The position numbers and the translations under genes are program-made. From Actinomadura craniellae (GTDB lineage Bacteria; Actinomycetota; Actinomycetes; Streptosporangiales; Streptosporangiaceae), in the NCBI RefSeq assembly GCF_003289645.1, contig NZ_QLYX01000005.1:409140-473139 (forward strand): a stretch of 64,000 bases of DNA. The letters are read 5' to 3'. The notes beneath the pieces are model-generated. The model saw only the letters and a program-made list of their open reading frames with translations. It did no database searches and was not told the origin of the DNA. Below are positions 7,704 to 16,006 of this stretch, one piece after another. Each line of letters begins with the position of its first letter. The first letter of the stretch is position 1.

Positions 7704-8885
7704 TCATTCAGGTTTTAGTCCGGCGATGGCCTCCGCCACCAGGTCGACCTCGTCCTCGGTGTTGAAGTAGTGCGGCGAGGCGCGGACCCGGTGCGGCGGG
7801 CGGGCGCCCGCGTCGTAGCGGTAGGTCTGCTCCGACGTCCGGACGTTGATCCGCCGCTCCGCCAGCCGCCGCACCACCTCGCCGGCGGTCACCCCCGCGA
7901 CGGTGCAGGTGACGATGCCGCTGCGGCGCAGCCCCCGGTCGTGCACCGTGACCCCGGGCAGTTCGCCCAGCGCCGCGCGCAGCCGGGCGCCGAGCTTCAG
8001 CGTCCGCTCCTCGATCGCGCCGAGCCCCACGGCCAGCGCGTACTCGGCCGCCGCCGCCTGGCCGAGCTGGCCCGCGACATGGCGCTCCCAGGTCTCGAAC
8101 CGGCGCGCGTCCGGCCGCAGCTCGTAGGAGTCGGGTCCCGTCCAGTCGGCCGCGCGCAGGTCGACGAACGGCGGTTCGAGCTCGCCGAGCACGTCCCGGC
8201 GGACGTAGAGGAAGCCGGTGCCGCGCGGGCCGCGCAGGAACTTGCGGCCGGTGGCCGACAGCAGGTCGCAGCCGATCTCCGTCACGTCGACGGCGAGCTG
8301 CCCGACCGACTGGCAGGCGTCCAGCAGGTAGCGCGCGCCCGCCGCCCGGGCCAGTCGGCCGACCTCGGCGGCCGGGTTGATCAGCCCGTCGTGCGTCGGC
8401 ACGTGGTTGATCGCCACCAGCCGGACCCCGCCCCGGTCGAGCGCCGCGGCCAGCTCCGCCAGCGAGATCTGGCCGTGCTCGTCGTCCGGGACGACCTCCA
8501 CCCGGGCGCCGCGCCGCCGGGCGGCCGCGATGAACCCGAGCGCGTTGCTGGCGTACTCGCTGGTGGTGGTCAGGATGCGGTCGCCCGGCTCGAACGGGAT
8601 GGCGTGGAAGGCCAGGTCCCAGGCGCGGGTGGCGTTCTCCACGTAGGCGATCTCGTCCGGGTGCGCGCCGATCAGCCGGGCCAGCGATCCGTACGACGCG
8701 GCGAGCCGGTCCATGGCGGTGTCCGCGGCCACGTACCCGCCGGCCCGGGCCTCCAGCGCCAGGTGCTCGACCACGGCGTCCACCACGGGACGGGGTTGGA
8801 GCGAGGAGCCGGCGTTGTCGAAGTGGACGAGGCCGTCCCGGCAGCCGGGCGTCTCCGCCCTGAGGCGATCAATGTCCAAAGTCAT
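7704..8885 (-). CDS. Class V aminotransferase (cysteine desulfurase-like)
   Basis: A 393-residue PLP enzyme of fold type I. Asp189 in LLDACQSVGQ should bind the pyridine nitrogen. Lys215 in ATGRKFLRGPRGTGFLY should form the Schiff base. 'HFDNAGSS' near the N-terminus and 'NHVPTHDG' are typical of the cysteine desulfurase/isopenicillin epimerase-like group. The reaction is not known: the active-site Cys loop of true SufS enzymes is not evident. The ATG at 8885 follows GGAGG almost directly, so the real start may lie slightly downstream. It is divergent from the CapA lipoprotein at 9016. Confidence 0.82.
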   Translation of the reverse strand: MTLDIDRLRAETPGCRDGLVHFDNAGSSLQPRPVVDAVVEHLALEARAGGYVAADTAMDRLAASYGSLARLIGAHPDEIAYVENATRAWDLAFHAIPFEPGDRILTTTSEYASNALGFIAAARRRGARVEVVPDDEHGQISLAELAAALDRGGVRLVAINHVPTHDGLINPAAEVGRLARAAGARYLLDACQSVGQLAVDVTEIGCDLLSATGRKFLRGPRGTGFLYVRRDVLGELEPPFVDLRAADWTGPDSYELRPDARRFETWERHVAGQLGQAAAAEYALAVGLGAIEERTLKLGARLRAALGELPGVTVHDRGLRRSGIVTCTVAGVTAGEVVRRLAERRINVRTSEQTYRYDAGARPPHRVRASPHYFNTEDEVDLVAEAIAGLKPE

Positions 8886-8940
8886 CCCTCCACGGAGGAT
8901 TGCAGACCTACCCGGCCCGAACGCACAATCGGCGTTCTAC

Positions 8941-8981
8941 CGTCCAAACCATCGGATGAACGTCGGCGTCCAAACATTCGG
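8941..8981. promoter_or_regulatory. Direct repeat in capA1/aminotransferase promoter region
   Basis: CGTCCAAACCATCGG at 8941-8955 and CGTCCAAACATTCGG at 8967-8981 agree at 13 of 15 positions, with starts 26 bp apart. They lie in the 130 bp between divergent starts. They look like paired binding sites on nearly the same face of the helix. Confidence 0.45.
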
Positions 8982-9015
8982 CAAAGAGTCGGACCCCGGA
9001 CCGCGGAGGAACACA

Positions 9016-10092
9016 GTGGGCAACGGACGCCGTTGGGGCATCGGCACGATGGCGGGAGCGGCGCTCCTCCTCACCACGGCGTGCGGTCCGCTCGCCACGG
9101 CGATCGACGAGGGCACCGAACCGAAGAAGCACCCCGTCACCATGGCCTTCGGCGGCGACGTGCACTTCGAGGGCATGCTGCGGGCCAAGCTCGACGCCGA
9201 CCCCGACGCGGTGTTCGGCTCGGTGGCGAACATCCTGCGGGGCTCCGACATCGCCATGGTCAACCTGGAGACCGCGATCACCACCGGCGGCGTCCAGGCG
9301 CCCAAGCAGTTCGCCTTCCGCGCCCCGCCGACCGCGTTCCGGGCGCTGAAGTCCGCCGGGGTGGACGTGGTGAGCATGGCCAACAACCACGGCATGGACT
9401 ACGGCGAGCCCGGCCTGCGCGACTCGCTGGCGGCGGCCCGGTCGGCGAACTTCCCGGTGGTGGGCATCGGCGAGAACGCCGCGGCGGCGTACCGGCCCTG
9501 GACCGTCACGGTGAAGAACACCAAGGTCGCCGTCATCGGCGCCACCCAGGTGCTCGACGACAACCTCATCACGGCGTGGACGGCCACCGACGCCCAGGCC
9601 GGCCTCGCCTCGGCGAAGGACGCGCCCCGGCTGGTGCAGGCCGTCCGGGCGGCGCGCGAGCAGGCCGACATCGTCGTCGTCCACCTGCACTGGGGGCAGG
9701 AGCTGAACAGCTGCGCCACCCCCGTGCAGCGGACGCTCGCCGGGCAACTCGTCGACGCGGGCGCCGACGCCGTCGTCGGCGGCCACGCCCACGTGCTCCA
9801 AGCGGGCGGCTACCTGCGCGGCAAGTACGTCCACTACGGGCTGGGCAACTTCCTCTTCTACAACTCCTCCGGGCGGACCGCGCAGAGCGGCGTGCTGGAG
9901 CTCACCTTCGACCCCGCCCGGCGGGACCGGCCGGTCACCCGGTCGGAGTGGCGGCCCGCGACGATCGTGAACGGGGTGGCGCAGCCGCTGCGGGACGCCC
10001 CCGCCGACCAGGCCCGCCGGCAGTGGGAGGGGCTGCGCTCCTGCGCGGACGTGCGGCCCACGCCCGACGGCGCTCCCGCCACCTCGGGGTGA
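9016..10092 (+). CDS. CapA-family lipoprotein, copy 1
   Basis: A 358-residue protein of the PGA_cap (CapA) metallophosphatase-like family. Key motifs are FGGDVHF, VNLETAI, MANNHGMD and GGHAHV, which form the putative metal centre. The GTG at 9016 is chosen because GGAGGA lies 5 bases upstream and it gives a lipoprotein signal ending LLLTTAC. In Bacillus, CapA is part of poly-gamma-glutamate capsule assembly, but no capB or capC is nearby, so the role in this genome is unclear. A paralogue follows 111 bp downstream. Confidence 0.85.
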   Translation: MGNGRRWGIGTMAGAALLLTTACGPLATAIDEGTEPKKHPVTMAFGGDVHFEGMLRAKLDADPDAVFGSVANILRGSDIAMVNLETAITTGGVQAPKQFAFRAPPTAFRALKSAGVDVVSMANNHGMDYGEPGLRDSLAAARSANFPVVGIGENAAAAYRPWTVTVKNTKVAVIGATQVLDDNLITAWTATDAQAGLASAKDAPRLVQAVRAAREQADIVVVHLHWGQELNSCATPVQRTLAGQLVDAGADAVVGGHAHVLQAGGYLRGKYVHYGLGNFLFYNSSGRTAQSGVLELTFDPARRDRPVTRSEWRPATIVNGVAQPLRDAPADQARRQWEGLRSCADVRPTPDGAPATSG

Positions 10093-10116
10093 ACTCGGGG
10101 TGCCTCGGGGCGCCCC

Positions 10117-10163
10117 GGGCGAATCGCCCTGCATGTCGCGGTCCGTCCATACGGTCCGACATG
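10117..10163. promoter_or_regulatory. Inverted repeats between the two capA genes
   Basis: GGGCGA-A-TCGCCC (10117-10129) is a perfect 6-1-6 palindrome. CATGTCG (10132-10138) and CGACATG (10157-10163) form a second, wider inverted repeat. They may be the terminator of copy 1 or operators of copy 2. A half-matching GGGGCGATTCGTC follows about 10 bp further on. Confidence 0.4.
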
Positions 10164-10203
10164 GCATTCTGGGGCGATTCGTCTTCCCCCCGAGGAGTTC
10201 CGA

Positions 10204-11283
10204 GTGCGCAGGAGACTGGTGGCGGTCCTGGCCGGCGGCGCGCTGGTCACGGCGGCCTGCGGAGGCGGCGGCGACACCCCGGCCGAAGGCGACGCCGGAC
10301 CGGACTCCCCGCCGCCGTCCACCGCGGCGTCGAGCCCCGCCCAGCCGGCCCAGCAGCCGTTCACCATCGCGTTCGGCGGCGACGTGCACTTCGAGGGCCA
10401 GCTCCGCGCCCGGCTGACCGCCAACCCGCGGACCGCGATGGGCCCCATCGGCAACTACCTGCGCCGGGCCGACATCGCCATGGTCAACCTGGAGACCGCC
10501 ATCACCACCGGCGGCACCCAGGCGCCCGGCAAGCAGTTCGCGTTCCGCGCCCCGGCCACCGCGTTCACCGCGATGCGCGGCGCCGGGGTGGACGTCGTGT
10601 CGATGGCCAACAACCACGGCATGGACTTCATGGAGTCCGGGCTGCGCGACTCGCTGGCCGCCATCAAGCGCACGAAGTTCCCGGTGGTGGGCATCGGCCG
10701 GAACGCCGACGAGGCGTACAAGCCGTGGATCACCGAGGTGAAGGGCAACAAGGTGGCGATCCTCGGCGCCACCCAGGTGCTCGACGACCACCTGATCCCC
10801 GCCTGGACGGCCACCGACACCAAGGGCGGCCTGGCCTCCGCCAAGGTCGTGCCCCGGATGATCCAGGCCGTCAAGGACGCCCGCGAGCAGGCCGACACGG
10901 TGATCGTCCACCTGCACTGGGGCGCCGAACTGCAACCCTGCCCGCTGCCCCGCCAGCAGGAACTGGCCCAGCAGTTGGTCGACGCGGGCGCCGACGCCGT
11001 CGTCGGCGGCCACGCCCACATCCCGCTGGGCGGCGGCTACCTGGACGGCAAGTACATCCACTACGGCCTGGGCAACTTCGTCTTCTACTCCGCCAACGGC
11101 CAGACCGCCAACTCCGGCGTCCTGGTCCTGCGCATGCAGGGCCGCAAGGTTCTCGCCTCGGTCTGGAAGCCGGCCCGCCTCTCCGGCGGCCTGCCCCTCC
11201 TGCTCACCGGCACCGCCGCCCAGACCGAACTCCGCCGCTGGAACGGCCTCCGCCGCTGCACCGGCCTCTCCGCCACCCCCTGA
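10204..11283 (+). CDS. CapA-family lipoprotein, copy 2
   Basis: A 359-residue tandem paralogue of the gene at 9016. The GTG start has GAGGAG upstream, and the lipoprotein signal ends in VTAAC. A low-complexity Ser/Pro linker (about residues 25-50) precedes the PGA_cap domain, which has FGGDVHF, VNLETAI, MANNHGMD and GGHAHI. All putative metal ligands are kept in both copies, so neither looks degenerate. The linker is the clearest difference between them. Extracytoplasmic, function unknown. Confidence 0.85.
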   Translation: MRRRLVAVLAGGALVTAACGGGGDTPAEGDAGPDSPPPSTAASSPAQPAQQPFTIAFGGDVHFEGQLRARLTANPRTAMGPIGNYLRRADIAMVNLETAITTGGTQAPGKQFAFRAPATAFTAMRGAGVDVVSMANNHGMDFMESGLRDSLAAIKRTKFPVVGIGRNADEAYKPWITEVKGNKVAILGATQVLDDHLIPAWTATDTKGGLASAKVVPRMIQAVKDAREQADTVIVHLHWGAELQPCPLPRQQELAQQLVDAGADAVVGGHAHIPLGGGYLDGKYIHYGLGNFVFYSANGQTANSGVLVLRMQGRKVLASVWKPARLSGGLPLLLTGTAAQTELRRWNGLRRCTGLSATP

Positions 11284-11405
11284 CCTCGCCCGGGTTGGAG
11301 GAGGTCCGCCGCCCGCGCCGGTCTCTCCGTCGCTCCTTGACGGCCCGCGCCGGGCGGGGGATGTCCGCTGCCCGCGCTGGTCTCTTCGCCACTCCTGACG
11401 GCATA
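11249..11405. repeat. Three degenerate ~57 bp tandem repeats at the capA2 3' end
   Basis: A unit beginning TCCGCCGC..GCACCGGCCTCTCC and ending near TGACGG starts at 11249 (inside the capA2 end), 11305 and 11364. Related short pieces occur at 12385 and 12501. The copies have diverged and only the first is coding. This suggests that the 3' end of capA2 has been duplicated and decayed. Confidence 0.55.
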
Positions 11406-11654
11406 CCGGACCGGCCCGTTTTCCGGCGCGGGCCGGTCCCCGCGGGGCACTGTCGCAGGTGCCCGCCATGCGACGCCGTGACGCGACCCGCGCCCTTACG
11501 GGGCCGCTGCGGCCGTGGGCGTGGGACGCAGCCGGGCCGTCCGGCAGGTTTCCCGAAAAATCCGTCGCGGCCGTGTCGATCCGGCCGTCCCCCGGTCGAC
11601 GCGTGGGTGAAGGCGGCCCGGCGGGCGGGCCGCCCGGAACGCGAGGAGACCGAC
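11284..11654. other. Non-coding stretch after capA2
   Basis: Apart from the degenerate repeats at its left end and the terminator hairpin at 11408-11439, no supported gene is seen. The last 100 bp is the leader of the DUF998 gene. Confidence 0.6.
11408..11439 (+). terminator. Terminator hairpin downstream of capA2
   Basis: Perfect 11 bp arms GGACCGGCCCG / CGGGCCGGTCC with a 10-base loop that starts TTTT. Confidence 0.7.
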
Positions 11655-12329
11655 ATGTCGATCGCACAGCTCACCACGACGGCGCCCGGAACGGCCGCCG
11701 GGCGGACCGCACCGCGGAACCGGGCGCTGCTGGCCTGCGGCGTCGCCGCCGGCCCGGTGTTCGCCGCGGTGGCCGCGGCGCAGGTGCTCACCCGGGACGG
11801 GTTCGACCTCGGCCGGCACGCGCTCAGCCTGCTGAGCCTGGGCGACCTGGGCTGGATCCAGATCGCGAACTTCGTGGTCGCCGGCGCGCTGTCCATCGCC
11901 GCCGCGACCGGCCTGCGGCGGTTGCCGCACGGCGGCGGGGGCGGCACCTGGGGTCCCCGGCTGGTCGCCGGGTACGGGGCGGGGCTGATCGCCGCCGGGC
12001 TCTTCGTCGCCGACCCGAGCACGGGCTTCCCGGCCGGAGCGCCGGAGGGCATGCCCGAGTCCCTGAGCTGGCACGGCATCCTGCACGGCGTCGCCGCCCC
12101 CGTGGCGTTCCTCTCCCTGCTCGCCGGGTGCGCCGTCTTCGCCCGCCGGAACGCGGCCCGCGGCCGGCGCGGCCGGGCGGCGGCCGACGTGGCGACCATC
12201 GTGACCGTCCTCGCCCTCCTGGCCTGGCCCGACCACGGCACCTTCAGCGTCCGCCTGGCCGCCGCCTCCGCCGTCGTCTTCGCCTGGCTCGCGGTGACCT
12301 CCGCCGACGCCCTGACCGACCCGGAGTGA
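11655..12329 (+). CDS. DUF998 integral membrane protein
   Basis: A 224-residue membrane protein with about six hydrophobic helices. It begins at the ATG at 11655 with GAGGAGA upstream. The motif 'HALSLLSLGDLGWIQIANFVVAG' in the first third and 'PSLSWHGILHGVAAP'-like spacing mark the DUF998 family, common in actinobacteria. The function of the family is unknown. It is not part of a longer reading frame despite open sequence upstream. Confidence 0.8.
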   Translation: MSIAQLTTTAPGTAAGRTAPRNRALLACGVAAGPVFAAVAAAQVLTRDGFDLGRHALSLLSLGDLGWIQIANFVVAGALSIAAATGLRRLPHGGGGGTWGPRLVAGYGAGLIAAGLFVADPSTGFPAGAPEGMPESLSWHGILHGVAAPVAFLSLLAGCAVFARRNAARGRRGRAAADVATIVTVLALLAWPDHGTFSVRLAAASAVVFAWLAVTSADALTDPE

Positions 12330-12359
12330 AGCCGGACCCACCCCTGGGCGGAGGACCGC

Positions 12360-12548
12360 GAGCGGCCCTCCGCCCAGCCGGAACTCCGCCACCGCACCAG
12401 CCTCTTCGTCACCCTGATGGAGGCCGAGGGCCTGGTACCGAACGGCCCGCACCACGAGATCTACCTCTCTGACCCGGCCGAGCCCGACCCGGCGAAGATG
12501 CGCACCAGCCTCTCCGGCACCCCTGCCGCGCAGGCGGGACGTAGCTGA
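12360..12548 (+). pseudogene. GyrI-like domain remnant
   Basis: In the frame ending at the TGA at 12546-12548 the translation reads '...VTLMEAEGLVPNGPHHEIYLSDP...KMRTSL'. This matches the C-terminal end of GyrI-like effector-binding domains (G-P-x-x-E-I-Y-L-S-D-P). No N-terminal part of such a protein and no start with a ribosome-binding site are present, so it is a leftover. Its first half resembles the capA2 3' end, which suggests a rearrangement. Confidence 0.6.
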
Positions 12549-12594
12549 TCCTTCAGCTTCCAGGGCGCTATGGCGCACCGGAAGCTGAAGGATC
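12547..12594. repeat. GATCCTTCAGC palindromic element, copy A
   Basis: Perfect 15 bp arms GATCCTTCAGCTTCC / GGAAGCTGAAGGATC enclose an 18-base loop that itself holds GCGC-N4-GCGC. It lies between convergent reading directions, the GyrI remnant (+) and Uma2 (-). Two more copies are at 35642 and 35711. There is no T-run. Confidence 0.85.
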
Positions 12595-12617
12595 TGTGAG
12601 TGTGTGGGTGGGCGGGG

Positions 12618-13196
12618 TCAGACGAAGTCGGTGGTGTCCAGGGTGAAGGAGAAGGGCGCGGGCAGGTCGATGGGCTTGCCGAAGGCGCCCGAGTGACTGG
12701 TCGTGTAGTCGTCGGCCTCGGGGTCGCCGAACAGGGTGACCGTGTGCCTGTCCCGGTCGATCAGGAGGTAGAGGGGAATGCGGGCGCGGGCGTAGCAGCA
12801 TCGCTTGGCCTCGCGGTCGCTCTGCGGACGGGTGGAGGTCACTTCCACGACCAGCGCCACGTCGTCCGGCGGCATGTAGGGCATGTCGTTGCCGAACAGA
12901 TCGAGTGCGGCCGGGGCGAACACACCGTCGGGAATCACATGGTTCTTCGGACACCGGCCACCGCTGGGCAGGACCAGGCCCCGGTTGCCGGAAAAATCCA
13001 TTTCCAGCGGGGAGTTCCTCATGACCTGCCGGTTCACCTGGCTGATGGCCCGTTCGTGATACCCACCGGGGGGCGGTGACACGATGATCTCCCCGTCGAT
13101 CAGTTCGGCCTTGAATCCCTCGGGAGTCTGTAGCGCCAGGAAACCCTCGAGAAGAACATCGTCGGATGGATACGGCTCATACGCCATCGCCGTCAT
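12618..13196 (-). CDS. Uma2-family (DUF820) putative nuclease, copy 1
   Basis: A 192-residue protein of the Uma2 family, which has a PD-(D/E)xK nuclease fold. Visible motifs are AELIDGEIIVSPPP, VIPDGVFAP, VALVVEVTS and EAKRCCYARARIPLYLLID, giving the Asp, Glu and Lys of the active site. The ATG at 13196 is chosen because GGGAGGGATCGGC precedes it. A paralogue lies upstream in the same direction. The family is abundant in cyanobacteria and actinobacteria, and its role is unknown; links to mobile DNA have been proposed. Confidence 0.85.
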   Translation of the reverse strand: MTAMAYEPYPSDDVLLEGFLALQTPEGFKAELIDGEIIVSPPPGGYHERAISQVNRQVMRNSPLEMDFSGNRGLVLPSGGRCPKNHVIPDGVFAPAALDLFGNDMPYMPPDDVALVVEVTSTRPQSDREAKRCCYARARIPLYLLIDRDRHTVTLFGDPEADDYTTSHSGAFGKPIDLPAPFSFTLDTTDFV

Positions 13197-13266
13197 GCCG
13201 ATCCCTCCCTGCTCCTTGCCACCAGCATAGGCGTGACCCGCCTTCGTCGCCGGACGGTGAACCCGA

Positions 13267-13845
13267 TCAGGCGAAGCCGGTGGTGTCCAGGGTGAGGGAG
13301 AAGGGCGCGGGCAGGGTGACGGGCTTGCCGAAGGGGGTGCAGTAGCCGGTGGTGTAGTCGCCGGTGCCGGGTTCGCCGGCCAGGACGACCGTGCGCTGGT
13401 ACCGGTCGACCAGGAGGTAGAGGGGGACGCCGCCGCGGGCATAGCAGTGCCGTTTGACCTCGCGGTCGCACTCGGTGTGGTCGGGGGTCACCTCCACGAT
13501 CAGCGCCACGCCCTCCGGCCGCAGGTAGCGGGTGTCGTTGGCGAACAGGCCGAGTTCGGCGGGGGCGAACATCTCGTCGGGGATCAGGTGGTTCTTCGGG
13601 AGCAGTCCGCCGTTGGGCAGGACCAGGCCGCGGTCGCAGGAGAAGTCCATCCTCGTCCGGGCGTTCCCCATGATCTGCCGGATCACGAGGTCGGCGGTCC
13701 GGCGGCAGGCCCCGTCGGGCGCCGGCGACACGACGACCTCCCCGTCGATCAGTTCGGCCCTGCCCCCTCCGGGGGCCCGCAGGGTGAGGAACTCCTGGAG
13801 AAGGGTGCTGTCGAGCCAGGGCAGCTGACGTGCCACGTCCCTCAT
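13267..13845 (-). CDS. Uma2-family (DUF820) putative nuclease, copy 2
   Basis: A 192-residue paralogue of the neighbour at 12618, with identical length. Motifs are AELIDGEVVVSPAP, LIPDEMFAP, VALIVEVTP and EVKRHCYARGGVPLYLLVD, so the catalytic residues appear intact. The ATG at 13845 has a full AAGGAGG ribosome-binding site. The 70 bp gap to copy 1 allows co-transcription. Sequence similarity is clear but moderate, so the duplication is not recent. Confidence 0.85.
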   Translation of the reverse strand: MRDVARQLPWLDSTLLQEFLTLRAPGGGRAELIDGEVVVSPAPDGACRRTADLVIRQIMGNARTRMDFSCDRGLVLPNGGLLPKNHLIPDEMFAPAELGLFANDTRYLRPEGVALIVEVTPDHTECDREVKRHCYARGGVPLYLLVDRYQRTVVLAGEPGTGDYTTGYCTPFGKPVTLPAPFSLTLDTTGFA

Positions 13846-13942
13846 ACCGCACCTCCTTCACCCCTCACCAGCATGGACAGGCGACTCCCTATTCCGCACC
13901 GGGCAAGCCGGCGGGCAGAGGAGTGCCTACGGGAGGCGGCGG

Positions 13943-15259
13943 TCAGCGGGAGCGGGTCGCCTGGATGTGGTCGCGGTACCAGGTGTAGGAGGTGCGGGGG
14001 GTGCGGTGCTGGGTGGTGTAGTCGACGTGGACGAGACCGAAGCGGGGGTGGTAGCCCTCGGCCCATTCGAAGTTGTCCAGCAGGGACCAGACGAAGTAGC
14101 CGCGGACGTCCACGCCTGCCGCGATCGCGTCCTCGACGGCCTTGATGTGGGCGTCCAGGAAGGCGACGCGGGCCGGGTCGTCGAGTTCCGCGCCGTAGGA
14201 GCAGCCGTTCTCGGTGACGTACAGCGGGGGCAGGGCGTCGCCGTACCGCTCGGCCAGCGTGGTCAGCAGGGAGTTCAGGGCGGCGGGGACGATCGGCCAG
14301 CCCAGGCCGGTGGCGGGGTACTCCTCGATCGGGACGAGGTCGAACGGGAGGGGGCCGTCCGCGGGGGCGCGCAGCCGGGTGGGCTGGTAGTAGTTCACGC
14401 CGAGGAAGTCCAGCGGTGCCGCGATGGTCGCCAGGTCGCCGTCCCGGATCCAGGGGTCCAGCGGGGGGCCGCCGAGGGGGGTCAGGTCGGGGTGGCGGCC
14501 GAGCAGCAGGGCGTCGGTGAACAGCCGGTTCATGAACAGGTCGAAGGCGCCTGCCGCGGCCCGGTCGGCGGTGGAGGATTCGTCGGCGGGCCAGGCGGGC
14601 GAGTAGTGGTTGGCGATGCCGACCGAGCGGGCGCCGTGCGCGCGCAGGGCCGCCACGCCCAGGCCGTGGGCGAGTAGCTGGTGGTGGGCGGTGGGCAGGG
14701 CGTCCAGCAGCAGGGCCCGGCCGGGGGCGTAGTTGCCGAAGGCGTAGCCGTACGCCGTCGTCACGACCGGTTCGTTGAGCGTCATCCACAGTTCCACCCG
14801 GTCGGCGAGCCGCGCGGCGACCATGGCGGTGTAGTCGGAGAACCGTTGCGCGGTGTCGCGGTTCAGCCAGCCGCCGGCGTCCTCCAGCGGTTGCGGCAGG
14901 TCCCAGTGGTAGAGGGTGGCGGCGGGGGCGATCCCGCGTTCCAGCAGGCCGTCCACCAGCCGGTCGTAGAAGTCCAGGCCGCGCGGTTCGACGAGGCCGG
15001 AGCCGGTGGGGACGATCCGGGGCCAGGCGATCGAGAACCGGTAGGTGTCGGTGCCGAGGCCGGCCAGCAGGTCCAGGTCCTCGGCCGTGCGGTGGTAGTG
15101 GTCGCAGGCCACGTCGCCGGTGTGGCCGTCGCGGACCCGGCCGGGGGTGTGGGCGAAGGTGTCCCAGATGGACGGGCCCCGGCCGGCCACGGTGACGGCG
15201 CCCTCGATCTGGTAGGCGGCGGTGGCGGTGCCCCAGCGGAATCCGGGCGGAAAGCCCAT
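13943..15259 (-). CDS. GH1 beta-glucosidase
   Basis: A 438-residue family 1 glycoside hydrolase without a signal peptide, so it acts on imported beta-glucosides. The family start 'GFRWGTATAAYQIEGA' is present. The acid/base is Glu163 in TLNEP and the nucleophile Glu350 in YVTENG. The full length is typical. The ATG at 15259 has GGGAGGACGCG upstream. It is divergent from a TetR regulator at 15338, which is the likely local repressor. Confidence 0.93.
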   Translation of the reverse strand: MGFPPGFRWGTATAAYQIEGAVTVAGRGPSIWDTFAHTPGRVRDGHTGDVACDHYHRTAEDLDLLAGLGTDTYRFSIAWPRIVPTGSGLVEPRGLDFYDRLVDGLLERGIAPAATLYHWDLPQPLEDAGGWLNRDTAQRFSDYTAMVAARLADRVELWMTLNEPVVTTAYGYAFGNYAPGRALLLDALPTAHHQLLAHGLGVAALRAHGARSVGIANHYSPAWPADESSTADRAAAGAFDLFMNRLFTDALLLGRHPDLTPLGGPPLDPWIRDGDLATIAAPLDFLGVNYYQPTRLRAPADGPLPFDLVPIEEYPATGLGWPIVPAALNSLLTTLAERYGDALPPLYVTENGCSYGAELDDPARVAFLDAHIKAVEDAIAAGVDVRGYFVWSLLDNFEWAEGYHPRFGLVHVDYTTQHRTPRTSYTWYRDHIQATRSR

Positions 15260-15279
15260 CGCGTCCTCCCAAGATCGTT

Positions 15280-15292
15280 GGATTTCCGATCC
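15280..15292. promoter_or_regulatory. Operator candidate GGAT-TTCCG-ATCC
   Basis: An inverted repeat of 4-bp arms with a 5-base spacer, flanked by AT-richer sequence, lies in the 78 bp between the divergent GH1 and TetR genes. Confidence 0.4.
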
Positions 15293-15337
15293 TAGGTTTC
15301 CGCACGTCGCCGGGGGAAGCCGGAGGACAATGGGCCG

Positions 15338-15961
15338 GTGACGGAGATGCACACCCCCCTGCGCCGCCGCCCCGCCCAGCGCCGCAGCGCCGAGCGCGTC
15401 CAGCGGATGCTCGACGCCTGCGCCGAGATCCTCGACGAGGCGGGCTACGAGGGCCTGAGCACCACCCGCATCGCGCAGCGCGCCGAGGTCGCGATCGGCT
15501 CGGTCTACCAGTTCTTCCCGGACAAACGGGCGGTCGCCCAGGCGCTGGCACTGCGGAACCTGGAGCGGTTCGGCGCCCGCATCTCGGAGGTGCTGGCCGA
15601 GGGGGACTTCACGCACTGGTCCGACAGCGTCGGGGCGGTGGTCGACATCTTCGTCGACATGCACCGGACGGTGCCGGGCTTCCGGGTGCTGCGCTTCGGT
15701 GACGCCGCCGACCGGCACCTGCTGGACTCCACGGCCGACAACAACGCGGTGGTCGCCGACCGGCTGCGCCGGCTGGTGGTGGGCCTCTTCGACGTCCCCG
15801 ACAGCCCGGCGCTGAGCCGGGCGCTGGCGATCGCGGTGGAGGCGGGTGACGCGGTGATCAAGCTGGCCTTCCGCCAGGACCCGGAGGGCGACCCGGACGT
15901 GCTGACCGAGGCGAAGCGCCTCATCCACGGATACCTGGCGCGATACATCGACGCCCAATAA
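15338..15961 (+). CDS. TetR/AcrR-family regulator
   Basis: A 207-residue repressor. The N-terminal helix-turn-helix is at about residues 35-60 ('LSTTRIAQRAEVAIGSVYQFF'). The C-terminal ligand/dimerisation domain keeps the actinobacterial pattern of this subgroup. The GTG at 15338 has GGAGGA upstream. Its divergent position to the GH1 gene suggests control of beta-glucoside use, but no ligand can be deduced. Confidence 0.88.
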   Translation: MTEMHTPLRRRPAQRRSAERVQRMLDACAEILDEAGYEGLSTTRIAQRAEVAIGSVYQFFPDKRAVAQALALRNLERFGARISEVLAEGDFTHWSDSVGAVVDIFVDMHRTVPGFRVLRFGDAADRHLLDSTADNNAVVADRLRRLVVGLFDVPDSPALSRALAIAVEAGDAVIKLAFRQDPEGDPDVLTEAKRLIHGYLARYIDAQ

Positions 15962-16006
15962 AAGGGCAGATATGCCACACTTCGAGCCCCGACGATGAGG
16001 TGAGAC

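Noticed and set aside
8908..11667. A 919-codon open frame on the minus strand
   Set aside because: It is the complementary shadow of the two capA genes. The composition is biased, there are no domains, and it arises from absence of stops in high-GC DNA.
7770..12329. A 1519-codon open frame on the plus strand
   Set aside because: It runs antisense through the aminotransferase and out of frame through both capA genes, with low-complexity Arg/Ala/Gly translation. Only its end, from 11655, is a real gene (DUF998).
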